From assembly GCF_030867145.1 (NCBI RefSeq), contig NC_134414.1, forward strand, positions 69,012,814-69,076,813: a stretch of 64,000 bases of DNA, read 5' to 3'. The notes below the pieces were generated by a model. The model saw nothing but the letters and a program-made list of their open reading frames with translations, was not told the origin of the DNA and did not search any database. How positions within the stretch are numbered: position 1 is the first letter of the stretch; the number at the start of each line of letters is the position of its first letter. Origin of the DNA: Opisthocomus hoazin. Lineage: Eukaryota; Chordata; Aves; Opisthocomiformes; Opisthocomidae. Shown here one piece after another: positions 36,902 through 50,154 of this stretch. Position numbers and translations under genes: made by a program.

Positions 36902-39900
36902 ATAATCTGTATGATAATGTGCAAAAGGACTACCAAATAGTAGATATAAAATCCTGTAATGCACAACTGAACTGTCACATTAGGAATCTCTGTTACATTT
37001 CATTGTTCGTGATCTACAGTATTTAAGGAAGAATACAGGTTTTTCTTTTATCTCATTTTCAGAGACTTAATGTTAAAAGCACTGAACTCATGCTAGTATT
37101 GAATCATTCAACTCTTGGACTTAGCTTTTGAAGAATTAATTGTACTAATTTGTGATTATAAGTTACATGCTTAATCAAAAATGAATAAAATTATTTGAAG
37201 AACATAGGGTACAGTAAAACTAAATGCATTGGGTATATGATCGTGTGACAAAAATAACTATTTTAGTGCTCGAGGATAAAAATATATCAATTGGCAACGT
37301 AAACTGATTCATGTCTGGTTCTGCAACTGGGTTAGTCCTAGATCTTTCCTCCAAATTGCAACTTCTGTAGGCGAAGTAGTAGCTGTAGTCTCTGGCACTG
37401 AAGATAGTACAGCTGAAATACTCGTACATCTCTATGGATGTATGTGTTTAATGCATCTCTTTCCCTTGAAGGAATGTGTTACTACATACACAGTCATGTG
37501 GGAAATTGATGTGCAGCATTAAAACATTGTTCTGGAAAAAGGATACAATTTGCTTGATGTAGACTAAGTTTTGAGGCATTACATGTAATGGTTTCAGAAT
37601 AAATGGGAACCTCAGCTATGGGGTCAGAGAAGTTTTCTGTAACCCTGTGTTTTTGTACATACTGCAGCCAGGACATAACTATTTATCCTTTGAGGGACAT
37701 CATACTGATCTTGATTTACTCTACTGTGTTGTATGTGAATATCTGATATTTATTGAGTCCATCTAAAAAGCACATTAACTAGTATAATTTATTCAGTATC
37801 TCCTTAGCAAAGAAAATTGTATTTAAAGTAATTCAAAGAAAGCAAAGACTTACCCCCTCATTAAATAAGGTATCTGCAATATCTTGGTTCTTCTCTAAGC
37901 ATGCAGAAGACTGTAGTTTATCATTTAATACCTTATTTTGTAGCAGTGTGGAAATACTGCCTTTTTAATTGCAGACACTGTAACACAATAAATACTGTGA
38001 ATTTTTGCAAAAGGACTGTATGAACTATTTCATAACCTACTATATGATAGGAAGTAGCAAGCAAAATTCATTAAAAATAGGATGAACTGCAGAATTAAAT
38101 TCTGTGGCAAAAACCTCTTCATCTGAGGGGAATGTCTATCCCCTTTCACGTAGGTATTAATATTCTAGGATGCAGATATTAATGTTTTCATTACCAAATC
38201 GCCCCTCTGCCTGTCTTTCCTGTACACAAAACATTCCCCTGCACTGCGTCTTGTCTACTAAAACCAGCAGAGTTGACAAAAATCTGTGTGAACAGTTGCA
38301 AACATCACAGACGCAACCAGCTTTCACAACATTATGGCTTTGCTTCCTAGTGATAGCTCTCTCCATTTTGACCAGATTTTGCAGCCAGCACAGTAAGCTG
38401 TATAGGTTTACTTTCATGATTCTCTTTTCATGCCGGTGCTGGGATTAAGCTATTCATTCTTGGTTTGGATGCAAGGTAAATACTATTAGTATCAGCTCCG
38501 CAAATCTAGAGTGAATTATTCTGTTCCTGGTGTAATTTGATTTAGCTCCAGTGTAAATCAGTGCTGTTATACCAGTTTACAGAAGCAAAGGCATGATCTC
38601 AAAAGTGCATTTACTCTAATGCTAGTCGTGTAATAGATAGTGATATTTATTGGTTATAAATATAGTAATACTTTAGAATTGGAAAGCTTGTAGGAGTGCA
38701 CAGTATATGAGTAAATATTTTCTTACTGTAGATTTTCAAAGCTTGTGTTTGGTTTATAAATATAAAGATCCATTAAAAGTATAAAGATCCATTTATAAGC
38801 AAAAAAGGCTATGCATGCAGAATCAAGAGGAGTTCCTTCCTTCTGCCTTCCAAGTAGCTCACCATACTTTTACATAATTCACATTTAGAGCATTGAATGG
38901 GGAAATTATTGATTAATGCTTAGAGACCTGTCTCTTTCTGTGATGTGTTTTGGGGATCAAAGAGTATAGGTTTGTGGGAGGGGTGGAAAAATAGTCTTAG
39001 TAATGAAGCAGCAGGAGTGGGATTCATAGGTAAGATACCTAATCACCACCAAAGCTGTCGTACCAGAAGTCCTCAAAGACAGAATTCTGGTCGTAGTCAT
39101 TTTGTGGGTGAGAAATTTTGTCCCCAGAAATGGAGGCAAAGTAGACCTCTTAAAATGCTGAGGATTTGCTGTAAAATAAAATAACTCTCTTGTTTATGTG
39201 AGAAACGTGAATCAGAAAAGCTCCACTGAAAGTGTATCAATTGCATCTCCTTAAAAACAGGGCCTATAAAAGAAGAACCATGTCTATTCTTCATTTGGAC
39301 TTTGCTTTTTTTCATAAGTCGCTATTCTCTAAAATTTCCATTTATATATACTTAAAATAATAAAGTTCTCGTTAAGAATTTTGAGAATGAATAAATACAC
39401 TTTGTAAAAGTGTATAAGAGAATTCCTGCCTCTAGAACAGACCTGTTAACAACCCTTCATCAGTCTTCTATATGCATGTATGCTCCAGTCTTTGAATTAA
39501 TTTATTATTCACAGTTATTAGCAATACATACTTGAAGACTGATTAAGTACTAGCAAAAAAGACAGTCTTACACTTCCACAGTGATGACTTTATCTGCCTA
39601 ATGAAGGCGGGGTAGAACCTCAGCAAGTACTTCAGCAGTATTGCTACTTCAGCATGTCAAAGTGCTAGTGATTTAATTGTCATATGTTCTGTCTTGCACT
39701 TCCTAAATTAATTGTTTTAAATTTTGAAGGATGCTTCTTTGTGTGTATGTATGTGAATATATATAAAAAAAAAAAAAGGTACGCGTATGTATAAAATATG
39801 AGCGTTAGTCAGTTTGATTGCATGAGATGTTTCACAGAAGCTTCCAAAAAAGAATCCGTTTCTGGCTACCAGTTTTCTGATGGTTTTGCGAGTGTTCTTC

Positions 39901-39904
39901 CCAG
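36902..39904. other. AT-rich non-coding DNA
   Basis: No gene, RNA or recognised transposon. It contains a 19-bp tandem duplication at 38761-38799 and an A13 run at 39765-39777 after a TG/TA-rich stretch. Confidence 0.5.
38761..38799. repeat. 19-bp tandem duplication
   Basis: TATAAAGATCCATTAAAAG is followed directly by TATAAAGATCCATTTATAAG, giving two units that differ at a few 3' positions. A further TATAAA lies just upstream at 38753. This is a small local slippage duplication. Confidence 0.8.
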
Positions 39905-40004
39905 GCGCACTTGCTGTCTGTTGAAACGGCAGTTGCTGACCTTGGATACCATACTGGAGGGAAGATGGGGCTAGCTTGTGTCAATGTTACTGATGCATCA
40001 CATG
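39905..40004 (+). other. Weak exon candidate (100 bases)
   Basis: A good acceptor (TGTTCTTCCCAG, AG at 39903-39904) and a full-consensus donor (CATG followed by GTAAGT at 40005) bound exactly 100 bases. One frame is open throughout: it includes TAVADLGYHTGGKMGLACVN and ends in phase 1. The other two frames contain stops. No protein family is recognised. Its one open frame cannot be joined to the open frame of the next candidate (40275-40425), so if both are exons they are non-coding or not adjacent. An open frame of this length is common by chance. Confidence 0.22.
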
Positions 40005-40274
40005 GTAAGTCAAAAAGACACCCACAACTGTTGCACTATGTTGTACATGCTCATGTTCAAATTGTAATATACAATATGAAAGGATTAAGGACAGAGCTGC
40101 ACTGAACTTGTTTGTGTTCCTTGTTGGACATTTGTACAAAAGTGTTTCTTCCATTTTGCGTACACTGCAAGAGACTGAAAAAAATGGAAAATGAGAAGAG
40201 AATTCTTCAGCTAAATGGTTATTTTGTGTGGTGCCAAATAATAAATTAGAAAACCTATTGCAATTCTCTTGTAG

Positions 40275-40425
40275 GTTTGTTTTTTATGCCCACTGCTTTA
40301 TGAAAATGTTGATGTGAGATTTGAAGGAGACGTGCATGTGGGGCTTCTTCATGGAAACACAGATAGCATTTGCAAGCTGATGAAATATGTTCCTGTGGAT
40401 GGCTTAAGTGACGAGACTTGTCAAG
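40275..40425 (+). other. Weak exon candidate (151 bases)
   Basis: Bounded by an acceptor (CAATTCTCTTGTAG, AG at 40273-40274) and a good donor (CAAG followed by GTAATG at 40426). The frame beginning with the first base is open for 50 codons and includes YENVDVRFEGDVHVGLLHGN and KYVPVDGLSDETC. The composition looks protein-like, but I recognise no family. Splicing from 40004 in the phase that candidate offers would hit a TGA within about ten codons. It might be a real coding exon with an unseen partner, an exon of a non-coding RNA, or chance. Confidence 0.22.
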
Positions 40426-43274
40426 GTAATGAATGAAGTATTGTACTTAGGCAGGAATATTAAAATGGCTAATATATGCAGAGATGATGTTTCCTAAATT
40501 GAAAAACAGGTTTATTAATGGTGTTCTTAAAAAGATGGGACTAATCTAGGATTCTGCTACCGTATTTAATTAACAAGTCAAGCATTAATGATCCATGCAG
40601 TTCAGCTTGCAAAGTGAGTGGTGATCCATTTTTTTGCAGTGCTGTGTTCACAGCTACGGCGAGGTGGTTGCAAACCTCAGAAAGCTAATTCAGAAACATG
40701 GATCAATATTTCATTCTGTCTTTTGCCAGTGTTAATTTACTTGAAAGAAATGTTCACATATTTTCACGTATTCCTAACCTTGTTTATGATTTAAGCTTCC
40801 TGCTTATTTATTTATTTGAAAATATTATTCCTTACCAAAAAGACAGTTTAATCTGATAATCTTGTATCAGGGGGGATTTCTTGGGAGTAAACAGGCTGTT
40901 CAAAATTACGTGTTGCCTCTCAGGTCTTGAAATCTGCGATTCATAAATTACACGGTATGGACCGGGGGGGTGGGCCTCTGGTTTTCCCGAGGAGAAGGGC
41001 GTCTGTAGTGCTGGGAGCTCAGCCGTCTGCCCCCAGTTGAGGTGAGTGGGAGCTGTCCCCAAGATGTACGCGTGAAGGCAGACGGCAGAAGCACCGGGCT
41101 GTGACAATCGCAACAGCGGGCGCGAGGGGCTGGAGCCTGGTGTGCGACCCGTGCGGTATTGTCTTCGAGCAGCCGTCGCGCCGCGGCAGCCGGCACAGAT
41201 GGCAGGAGCGCGGAAGGGAGACCCGGTGGGAAGTTTGGCTGATTTATCCGCGACTGCCTCCTCTCCTTTTGTTGCGTCGTTAGCGGTATACTGAGGAAGC
41301 AGAACAATAAAGACACGCTTTGGGAGCATATAGTGGTGCAGCAGCAAGAAATGTTAATGAAGGGTTGGAAAAAAAGCTTTTGGGAGTGGAGTGTTCGCAT
41401 ATCAATGTATTGCCTTTTTAATGGGGCAGGTTCCCTAATTTAATAGGCCTGGTCATGATTTAATGCAAAAGATGCTGTCTTTCAGCTCTAAACAGGCAGA
41501 AAGTGGGAAGGGAAACGAGAAGAAAAACATGTGGTTCTCCTGTATTTAAAGTAAACATCAGTAGGCTATGAGCTGTGAGTGCAGTGGACAAAAGGAGGAT
41601 GTATGAAGTGATACAAAATAGATCCCAAGAGATCAAGTTAATGTTAAACCTCGGCAAAACAATGCCTTTAAACTTGAGTAGATTGCAAAATTTCCAGTCA
41701 AGTGATACAAAGGGAAAATAAGGAGGAGTGTTTGGAGGACTGTGTGAAACAGTGTTTGTTCTGGAGCTGTTGTGCAAGGTTGGTGCCTGGCCAGCTTTGG
41801 TCAAAGCAGACTAAAAGCTCTGACATTTGGCCAGAGTTCATTGCTGGATGTAGCTGAGATTATCCGAACTACTTTATCACTAGGTAGCTGATCCAATGAG
41901 CTGCTTTAGGATCCTAAATATTGTAGTAGCCTCTAAAAGATCATCCTTTCCACTAGATTGGTTACCCATAGTAGTAGCTTAATATGCTAGACAGAGGTTC
42001 TTCTGCAGGGAAGGTAAGAGAGACTTTAAACCCGTTCAGTTAGGTGGCACTTTCTTCTTCTGTTCTCCTGTGTCTCAGTCTGCACTATCTGTCTGCACAA
42101 AACTGACCTTATATACAACATTTCTATCCCACCTTGCTGGACCGCATATACAAGAGCAAATGTATGGTGGTGCAGCAGAGATGAATTACTGTATATCTCA
42201 CTTGGGTCTCCTTGCTAGTTTATGATGGCATATGAGTACGAGTTATTTAAAGGGATTTTCCATAATAGTGGCTATTTCCCTTCAGTACACGTTAAATTAT
42301 TCTGGAGATCAGATACTCTTCTTATTTGGTTCCCTTGGAAATTACTAGGAATTTTTTTTTTTAAGTGCCGCAACAATATATGGTTACGCCTATAGTGAAG
42401 AGCAAAACCAAACAATTTTCTTGGGGAAACGATCTATAGCTGCCTTGCTTCTCTCCCTTTTCTATTATACGCCCTATCAAAGAACTGGCACCCTTCAGGC
42501 TCCGTTCTCTTGCTGCGCAGGGAAGTGTGTGCGCGAGTATCTGTGAATGGAGATGAGACTGTACCCTGGAGTAGGTGTTTGAGCCACATATATCCTTATG
42601 CTGCACAGAGGTGTCTGATACTGTGGAACTCGGCTGATGGAGGAAGCAGGCTGTGCATTGTTTATTTTAGGAGATAATGGCCTATAGCAGCTAAAGGGGA
42701 AAATACTTGTTACATGGTGCATTCAAATGTAATCTTCTTTTTATTGTCATCCTGAGCACTGAATAGTTCAACTAAGCGTATGGTATTTGCAATGAAATGT
42801 CACCCAAAATAGTCTATAAATATTTTATGGTGCCTAGGCTGGTAAGGGATAAGAAATCTTTAAAGCACAACATGCTGCCTTGTCTGTGCCTCCTGGCCAA
42901 CTGTCAGACAAATAGAAATGGGTGCAGCTGCAGCGGTGTATATACTTATGGCTGTGAAGTGCTTGGGTATAGATTTAATCCAAAATAAAGCTGTCCCAGA
43001 GCAAGGTGACACATACAGCAACACAACATATGTGTATTAGGCTTCAGTCAAGGCATAGCAGCTCTTTGTGCTGCAAAATGTTTTGACTAATAGTTTTAAA
43101 AGTCATTTTGCACAAGTTAAATATGTACTAACTGACCATCGCTGTATTTCTTAGGTTAGAGCTGCCTTGTAAAAGGCGATGTTTTGTTGGCTGACAGGTT
43201 GCTGCCTTCCAGGACTGATTACCAGTGAGTGGGGAGAAGTGCAAGGGAGCAGAGTCCTAACTTTCCCAGTCTCT
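40426..43274. other. Non-coding DNA containing a small CpG-rich patch
   Basis: No supported gene. The GC-rich block at 40963-41290 is listed separately. The rest is AT-rich and without recognised elements. Confidence 0.45.
40963..41290. promoter_or_regulatory. Small CpG-rich patch, possible alternative promoter or enhancer
   Basis: About 330 bases are much richer in G+C and CpG than the AT-rich surroundings. Examples are GCGGGCGCGAGGGGCTGG near 41120 and GCCGTCGCGCCGCGGCAGCC near 41175. A donor-like GAG followed by GTGAGTGG lies near 41040 on the plus strand. No retroelement identity was recognised. It may be an intragenic island serving as an alternative promoter or regulatory element. Overlapping minus-strand open frames here have no recognised domain and reflect base composition. 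Confidence 0.4.
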
Positions 43275-43430
43275 CAAATATGAAATAATAGAGAAATAGG
43301 GCTGGAAAACCCAGAGGACTTCTGTAGTTTATATCCCTGCTCCGAGGAGAAAATAATCTCTTCCTATTTTTTCTCAGCCAATGTTCATCTAATTGTGCGG
43401 AGGCTGTGAACCTCAAAGACAGGACTTCTA
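43275..43430 (-). mobile_element. Ancient, diverged CR1 3' region
   Basis: On the plus strand, ATAGGGCTGGAAAACCCAGAGGACTTCTG, then TATATCCCTGCTC, and then CCAATGTTCATCTAATTGTG follow the order of an inverted CR1 3' end ('gggctggaagggacctcaggagg', 'ccccctgctc', 'aatgtttgtctaa'). Divergence is high, indicating an old insertion. The ends are approximate. Confidence 0.5.
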
Positions 43431-46160
43431 GGAGCAGAAGCTCACTGAACCAAACTGCGTATGTGGGTGGATGTGACTGCATGTGGTGCTTTGGAAAAAT
43501 GAGCCAAGGGAAACCAGTGGGGCCACGAAGAGACCCCTGAGGGGAGCTCTGGGACTAAACTTTGGACCTTGCTTTGCTCCTTGTCACCATGGGTAGGGGC
43601 TACCTAAGATGTAGATCCAGCAGAAAGGATTTGTGCTGGATGAAGCTACCTGACGTTGGTATGTTTCTGAAGTCTTCCTGTGATGAAAAAATCACTTACT
43701 TACACTAGTGATCTTCTGATAGCTATCCTGAACCTTTTTGCTTTCAGTTTAAGAAAAAAAGACTATAGTAGACTTAGTTGTCTTGCTGGATAATAGATAT
43801 GCCATCAAGCTGATGTGAAAAAGCTACAAAGGATGTAGATCTGAAGCTGTTAACTTCTTGTTAGCACTTGTTAACAGCAGCAAGAAGGATGTAAGGTTAG
43901 CAGCAGGGCTAGTGCAGAAATGTGGTAGGTAATGCTGTGGATTGGTTTTCAAACTGACGCTCTGACTCGGTGTTAGCATTTGTTGTGTAAGAGGCTCCTG
44001 TGTCAAGTTGTTCAGGTGTCACCAGGAATGGGCTTAGAGTTAGCACCAACAGCAGCTGCCATCAGCTCAGCGTCAGACTCTCTATGCATCTGACTTTCTG
44101 TCCCTAGGTAGAACTCTCCCATGGGATAAGCAGCCCTGTCCCTCGCTTGCCTCTTACTCTTCCCCCCAGCCTCCCCTAGGTAGGGAAGCCGAGACCATAC
44201 AGCTGCCTTGCCTTGCCTGTGACCCTATGCCACAAGTGTGAGTTCTGCCTTGATTGGGTTCATGCACCAGGTTGTGTGTGGGGTAAACTTGGAGAATGTG
44301 AACCTACAAGTTTTGGGAATCCACTGCAAAATCAGCACATCGACTCCTCAGCAGCAGTTCTGGAGAGGAGTCTTCTGCTGCTTAATTAAGCATCTCCACA
44401 TATTAAGAGTGAGGAGTTACTGCAGGTGCATGCTGGTTTTTGAATAAATTGGTTTCCTGCTGGTTCTGTGAATGTTATGTCTTAGAATATGAAGAAATAT
44501 ATTAATGTGGGAATTTCTTTTGCTTTTCCGATCTCTTATGGTAGACGGTGTTTGACTGTGGAATCCTGTGCCATTTGCATTTTTTAATTTGAGCTCTCTG
44601 GGGTTACCAAGAATTTTCTCGGTTATTACTTGAGTGTCTAATCCTTTTTGTTGTTTCCAGAATATGTTCACATAACTGAAAGTGCACATATTAGTATTAA
44701 AGTAGGTGCCACTAATATTATGGTTACATTTGTCGTCTTGTTTTCCATTCCAAGATGCTTGTTTTAACACTCAAAAATTTGTGTTCTGTACTTTTAATGT
44801 GCTGCTCTTACCTTAAAGTTTTTTGACGAGGAGGAAAAGTGGGGAAATGAGTTTCAGACAGATCTTCTGTAATGAAATCTTGAAAAGCAGAAGGGGAAAA
44901 AAAACCTCATGCATATTTTTTTGGTTATTTCAGTGGTGCACAAAGATGTACAAAGCCAGAAATGGGGGACAGAGTAGGCAGGACAGATCCTCACAAGAAT
45001 TGTAATATGTAGTCCTGTTTCAGTAAACTTTAGGGTCTTTATATTATAAAGCTTTGTCTCATAGGACTCTAAATCCTATAGGGTGATGAACTATCTTTAG
45101 GGCTAGGTAATCTTTTTAGGAATTTGTGATGATGTTCAGCACCTTTCAGCATTGTTCTTCACAACTCCTTTTATACTGTGTGGAGACAGCAAGGTGGGAC
45201 GACTCATATTTCCTGACGTGATGCTTCTCCAATCTACCTGCTACCATATTTACCATATGGGAGGATCTGCCTGAGTTTTGTGCTGGAGCTTGCAGTGCCA
45301 GACCGAGCAAACTTCAGAGATTTTTGTATGGCCTGAGGACTTCCAGGCTCTTGCCTAGCCAGGCTGTGTTTCCAGATACTGGGTGCTTCGGCAAGAGAAT
45401 GGTTCAGCTGTGTAGTGCTTAAAGAAAAGGTGCAAACACTGGCATCAAAGTCTCCACTTCGGGTAAGTTAATGAAAACCAGGAAGCATGACCAGAGAAGA
45501 TAAGGAGTACTAACAGCATATGAAGCGACTGGAAGAAAAGCTTAAGAACCAGCAGTAGACGGTTCAGTAAGAGTCTAATGTGGACAAGTCTCTCTTGATT
45601 GAGCATGGACTTATACACTGCGTAGTTAAATCAGATTTGATCAGTCAGGATAAGGTTATGGCAGCCTAGTGATTTGTGCTCCGTAGTCATTATGCTGTCG
45701 ATCCAGTGTTTGGACTGTAAAACCAGGAGTTGCTTTGCTGTAGGCTTCAGAGATCTGAGTTCAACTTTGGCTGTATCCCAGGAGATTTGTTGACACTGTC
45801 TGTAAGCTCTTGATTTTTCCCTTTCTCTTTTAAAGTTACTGTATTGAGGAAGGTGGGACCTGGGTAACAGAAACCTGTATATAGGTAGAATGGGGACAAG
45901 GGAAACCCGGAAGACATTTATGGAGCTGTTTCTTCAATTAGTTCTACCCACAACAGAATCATATGTTTGGGCTACCCTGGTCTTTAACAACTTAAAAGAA
46001 GGTGATTCTTCAGCACACCCTGTTACAAGATTCCTGGAAAGAACAGGGTAGTTTGTTCATCCAAAATCAAATTTTAATAATGAGAACCAGACAGTGATGA
46101 GCTGCGTGTGTTGCCTTGGTAACCTACTGCCTCAGAAGTCTTATGCATAGCTTTAAGACT

Positions 46161-46171
46161 GGGGGGGGGGG
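46161..46171 (+). repeat. G11 homopolymer
   Basis: Eleven consecutive G residues. Long G runs are uncommon in AT-rich avian introns and are prone to length errors in sequencing, so the exact length is uncertain. Confidence 0.8.
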
Positions 46172-49100
46172 AAGAAATGGACAAATAATCAACATGAAGA
46201 GAAAGGTCCATGGTTGTCTTAAGGACAGAACTTGCAGAGAACTTTTTGTCATCAAATTCCAGGAGAAATTTTTTTTCACCAAAGTGGACAGTAAGACCAA
46301 TGGTGATGCTGGATCCAGCTCATGTGAAATGAGGTGCTTTTTTTCCATCAGACAAAGCCAAATTCTGTTCCTAATTAGAACAAAAATTACAGAAAAAATG
46401 GCATCTGTTTTGGTTACCATATAAAGGCCAGATGAAGAATCAAGATCTACTGCTTCTTTTGTGTAGATGAGGTGCAGAAGGGAGTATCACCAGCTCTACT
46501 GTATTTCCTTTCCCTTCTGAGGAGCCATGTGTGTTGAAAGCACAAGAATCACTGGTTTACTGATGGCAATAAATGCTATTCTTTTTTAAATCACTTAGTT
46601 TGTGATGACCAGCTGTGTGCTCTGATTTGGTAGCATTTCAGGAGCACTTTCCTTGGGAGAGCTTGTGTGCATGGTTTCCCAAAAAGCTTTTCTTTTTGTT
46701 GGTGGTGAGCTGTTAGGAAGACAGATAGAAACACAGGGCGTTTGGGGAGCTTTCTCTGTCTTGTAGAGAAGCCTAGCAATTTAAAAAGTTAGGAGGCTGA
46801 CTTCAAAACAGGTATTTCTCCACTCCCTTTCCTGTAAATAATTACGTATTAAGGATCTGCTTTTGTGTTAGGTTGTTGAGTGTAGCCTTAAAAACTTTTT
46901 TAAAAAGTTTATTCGTGTCCTAAGGTTGGATTACAAAGAGTTGGCTAGAGCTAACAGCAGGCTAGGGTTTCTGAATAAATGAAACTATACACAAGAATGA
47001 AAGAACTAATTAAATCCAAGGTTGTGCTTTAGAGTTGTGCAATTGCAGGAATGTGAATTTTATTTCTTTTCTCAGCATTCCCTTTTTAGTGTTAGAAAAT
47101 AAGGAAACAACAGAAGAAATAACTCTTCAGTGGAAAAAAGAGATAAGACAATAGAGGAAAAAGTCTTCCTTAATTCATGTCATGTAAATAAGATACACCA
47201 GTTGACCACCACATCTCAGTGACTGCACAAGTCGCAACCAGTTCTTCACTGTGTTGTGAATTTGATATATTGTTTAATCTATGCAGTGCCTGACATTTCA
47301 GTAAAAATAGTCGGATTCTGTTGCTGCTGTTCAGGAAGGACTTGAATGAATCCACCCAGTCAATGTTAGGTATTTACAGGCATCAGTTAAGAAAGGCTGG
47401 TATCAGTGACATGCTAAAAGCTGCATGAGTGCAAGGAATCGGGGCTGGTAAGTCTTCCTGATTCTGGTGTTGGGGCCTTTCTGCTGCATAGAAAACAAAA
47501 AAAACCCTGCATATGTTAAATAAAAAGCTATATAGGGTTTAAGGTAAACGGTGCCTATGCGTGTTCCAATGCAGTCACAAAACTACTGCTGGACCCAAGT
47601 GTCAGAAAACCCCACTGTCAAAACCAAACTCTAGTGGAAGCAGTGCATATGCAAAAGTGTCCTGTTGCTTTTGTTCTTTTTTTTCTCTGTTAGAAAAGAA
47701 TTCATACAATACAGTAGTAGAAGCCAATTATAATGATCTCTTATTTATTGACATCTTGCTCAAGCAGCTAGCAAAATAGAGAATTGGTATAACTGCTCAT
47801 ATTTTACAATACGTCTTTTTTTAATAACAGATCTGTAGCTTCACTTCTGCAGAGAGGATAATAACTTTTGAGTCAGAAATTAATCTGATATAATTGGCTT
47901 GCTCAGGAGGCTTATCAGTCCCTCCAAATACACAGTAGCTCAGCTGCTACTGTGTATTTAACAATTGTGTCCTAGCCCATGCCTGTTACCTCGTGTTTTT
48001 TCTGCCTGGCTTTGGTTGTCCTGTCTTTCAGCTGTCTGCCACTATGAGGGCTAAATAGGTCTATTAGGAAATACAAATAACAATTTGCTCATCTTCCCAA
48101 AGCAGCTACAAAAAATATCTGTTTTCAGTGCTGATACAGCTGTTTCCGAGAATTGAGTATGTATTAATAGAATCTTCTTTATGGGCCAAATTTGTTTTTG
48201 GAGTAAAGCTGAATTCTGCTTTTGCCTACACTGCGTAGGTACTCCACAAGTAAACTCCTTATTTCTCATAGTAGTGCTCAGAGCAAATTTGTTACTTGAA
48301 GTCAGAAGGGGTGTGAGACATGATTTTTACAAATTGAGTGATACTTTTAGCATATTTCATCTGTAGGTATGGATTAAGTCCTGGGTGGGTTAAAGAGATG
48401 CCTGGCATGCACAGCCTGTTACAAGGGGCAATCAAAAGCTTTACCATGGTGAATCAAATCATATTAACTATGCCGTAGCAAAGCTGGATGAGTTCATATC
48501 AATGTATTGGAATCACGGTAACAACTTTGCTGTATGAAAGCACAAGTAAAAATACGTATTTGATAAATGACACTACTAAATAGAGCCATTGACAGAAACA
48601 AAAGGAACAAAGCTGTAGGGAAAACCAGTAGCAACACAAACCGGAGATCCTATTACACTATCTATGTCATGATCTTGTTGAATGCCGTGTATTAAGACTC
48701 ATGAAGAAAATTAGGCTTGGTTGTGATGGCTCTTAGTTTTCATAGACATTTCATAATTGTAACGGCAACTGATAAATGACTCCTCTATGTTTAGTCAGCA
48801 CTAGATGCCAAATGTACTCATCTAATGATTCCTATCAAGTTCAAATATATGAGGAGGTGTATTTCCTCAGACTCATTTTACATTAATTTAGCATATAAAC
48901 AAATTTTACAGTGTTAATTTCTTTTAGGAAGTAGTCATCTTTCGTTTTAAAGGCCTATTTAATGTTGTGAATTGCCAAACATGAATGGGAAACAGCACTC
49001 CCCTTTCTTCAGGTGTTTTGTTAATAGCATTATTTTACTGTCAGCATGCACAGGTAAGGGAATAAAGACATGAAAACAAATTTTTGAAGGATCTGATCTG

Positions 49101-49988
49101 GCAAGGAAGGGTGAGCATGACTTTACATAGTAATTTCTAAAACTAACAGGATTGTAATTTGAAATATGAAATTAAGCAATGTGCACTCAGATTAAAATTT
49201 AACATGCTCATATGAATGTAGTTATACATAACTATTTTGTCTGTGTCCCACACAAGCTGTTCTTTAATGTTATTATTGTTATGTAACTGGCTAAATGAAA
49301 ACAGAACATGTGTAATGTGGTCAGTAAAACTAACAACGTTAGGGGTATAGGACCTTCCTAATCTGAAGAAGCTGAAGGTGCTAAAACCCTTGTAAGAGTT
49401 GTTAGTATTTTGCTGAATTGAATGTTTTTTAAACGTTCTCGTTAGAAGCGTGTGTAAGGCTTTACCTAGTCCTCGTCGTGCAACAGAAATCGGAATGCGT
49501 CTTCTGTAATGAAGTCTTTCTTCCCTTTGATTAAAGTTTGCCCAGCAGACTGTATTTAAAAAAAATAAAAAATTAGATCTTAAAAAAGACCACATTGCAC
49601 AGTGATGGTAATCTCTGACGATATAAATACCTGTTTGCCATTAAAGACAGTCTGTTGTATATCTGTTCAATGAATATGTTGGTTCATATTGATGAAGAGA
49701 GAAGGGTGCAATCAATCAAAAATAATACCATGTCGTAGCAATACGTGTCAAGCCTAAAATAGCATCTTTAATGAAGATCTCTAAATACAAACAAAGGTAT
49801 CGCCAATTGTTTTATTGGGTAGGGACTGACTTGCAGTCCCTTCATTTTCTGCTTGCACAGCTTGCCTGATGTGACCTGATGATTGCTTATATTGGCATCA
49901 ATTTATTTGCTGACAACCCATTTTGTCTGTGTGAATCACCCATTTTATCAAACTAATTTTCTGTTGCTGCAATACTGTCTGCTGATTT

Positions 49989-50006
49989 AAAAAAAAAAAA
50001 AAAAAA
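49989..50006. repeat. A18 homopolymer
   Basis: Eighteen consecutive A residues on the plus strand with no recognised retroelement body upstream. Confidence 0.85.
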
Positions 50007-50079
50007 GCTGCTCAAAATATGAATGCTTTTCATCCAGTGTGTTTTACAACTCTCAAGGTATATTTGCTGGTTTTTGCAG

Positions 50080-50154
50080 ACTGAACTCCTGAGAATCTCA
50101 GCAAGTCAAAATTCCATTTGTACAGAGCTGCACCTCTACTGGGAGAATATAAAG
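50080..50154 (+). other. Weak exon candidate (75 bases, 25 codons)
   Basis: The acceptor is good (TTGCTGGTTTTTGCAG, AG at 50078-50079) and the donor is moderate (AAAG followed by GTACCC at 50155). The length is an exact multiple of three and the first frame is open throughout, including ELLRISASQNSICTELHLYW. Phase 0 at both ends would make it a skippable cassette exon. No protein family is recognised. A 75-base open stretch between splice-like sites is expected repeatedly by chance in 40 kb, so confidence is low. Confidence 0.22.

Larger units (their letters stand above)
43431..50079. other. AT-rich non-coding DNA
   Basis: No gene or young repeat is seen. It contains a G11 run at 46161-46171 and an A18 run at 49989-50006. 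Overlapping open frames around 46116-46424 on both strands have no recognisable content. Confidence 0.5.

Noticed and set aside
34517..50006. A18 runs (34517-34534, 49989-50006) as poly(A) tails of processed pseudogenes
   Set aside because: No gene-like or retroposon body was recognised upstream of either run, and no flanking duplication was noticed. Kept as simple repeats.
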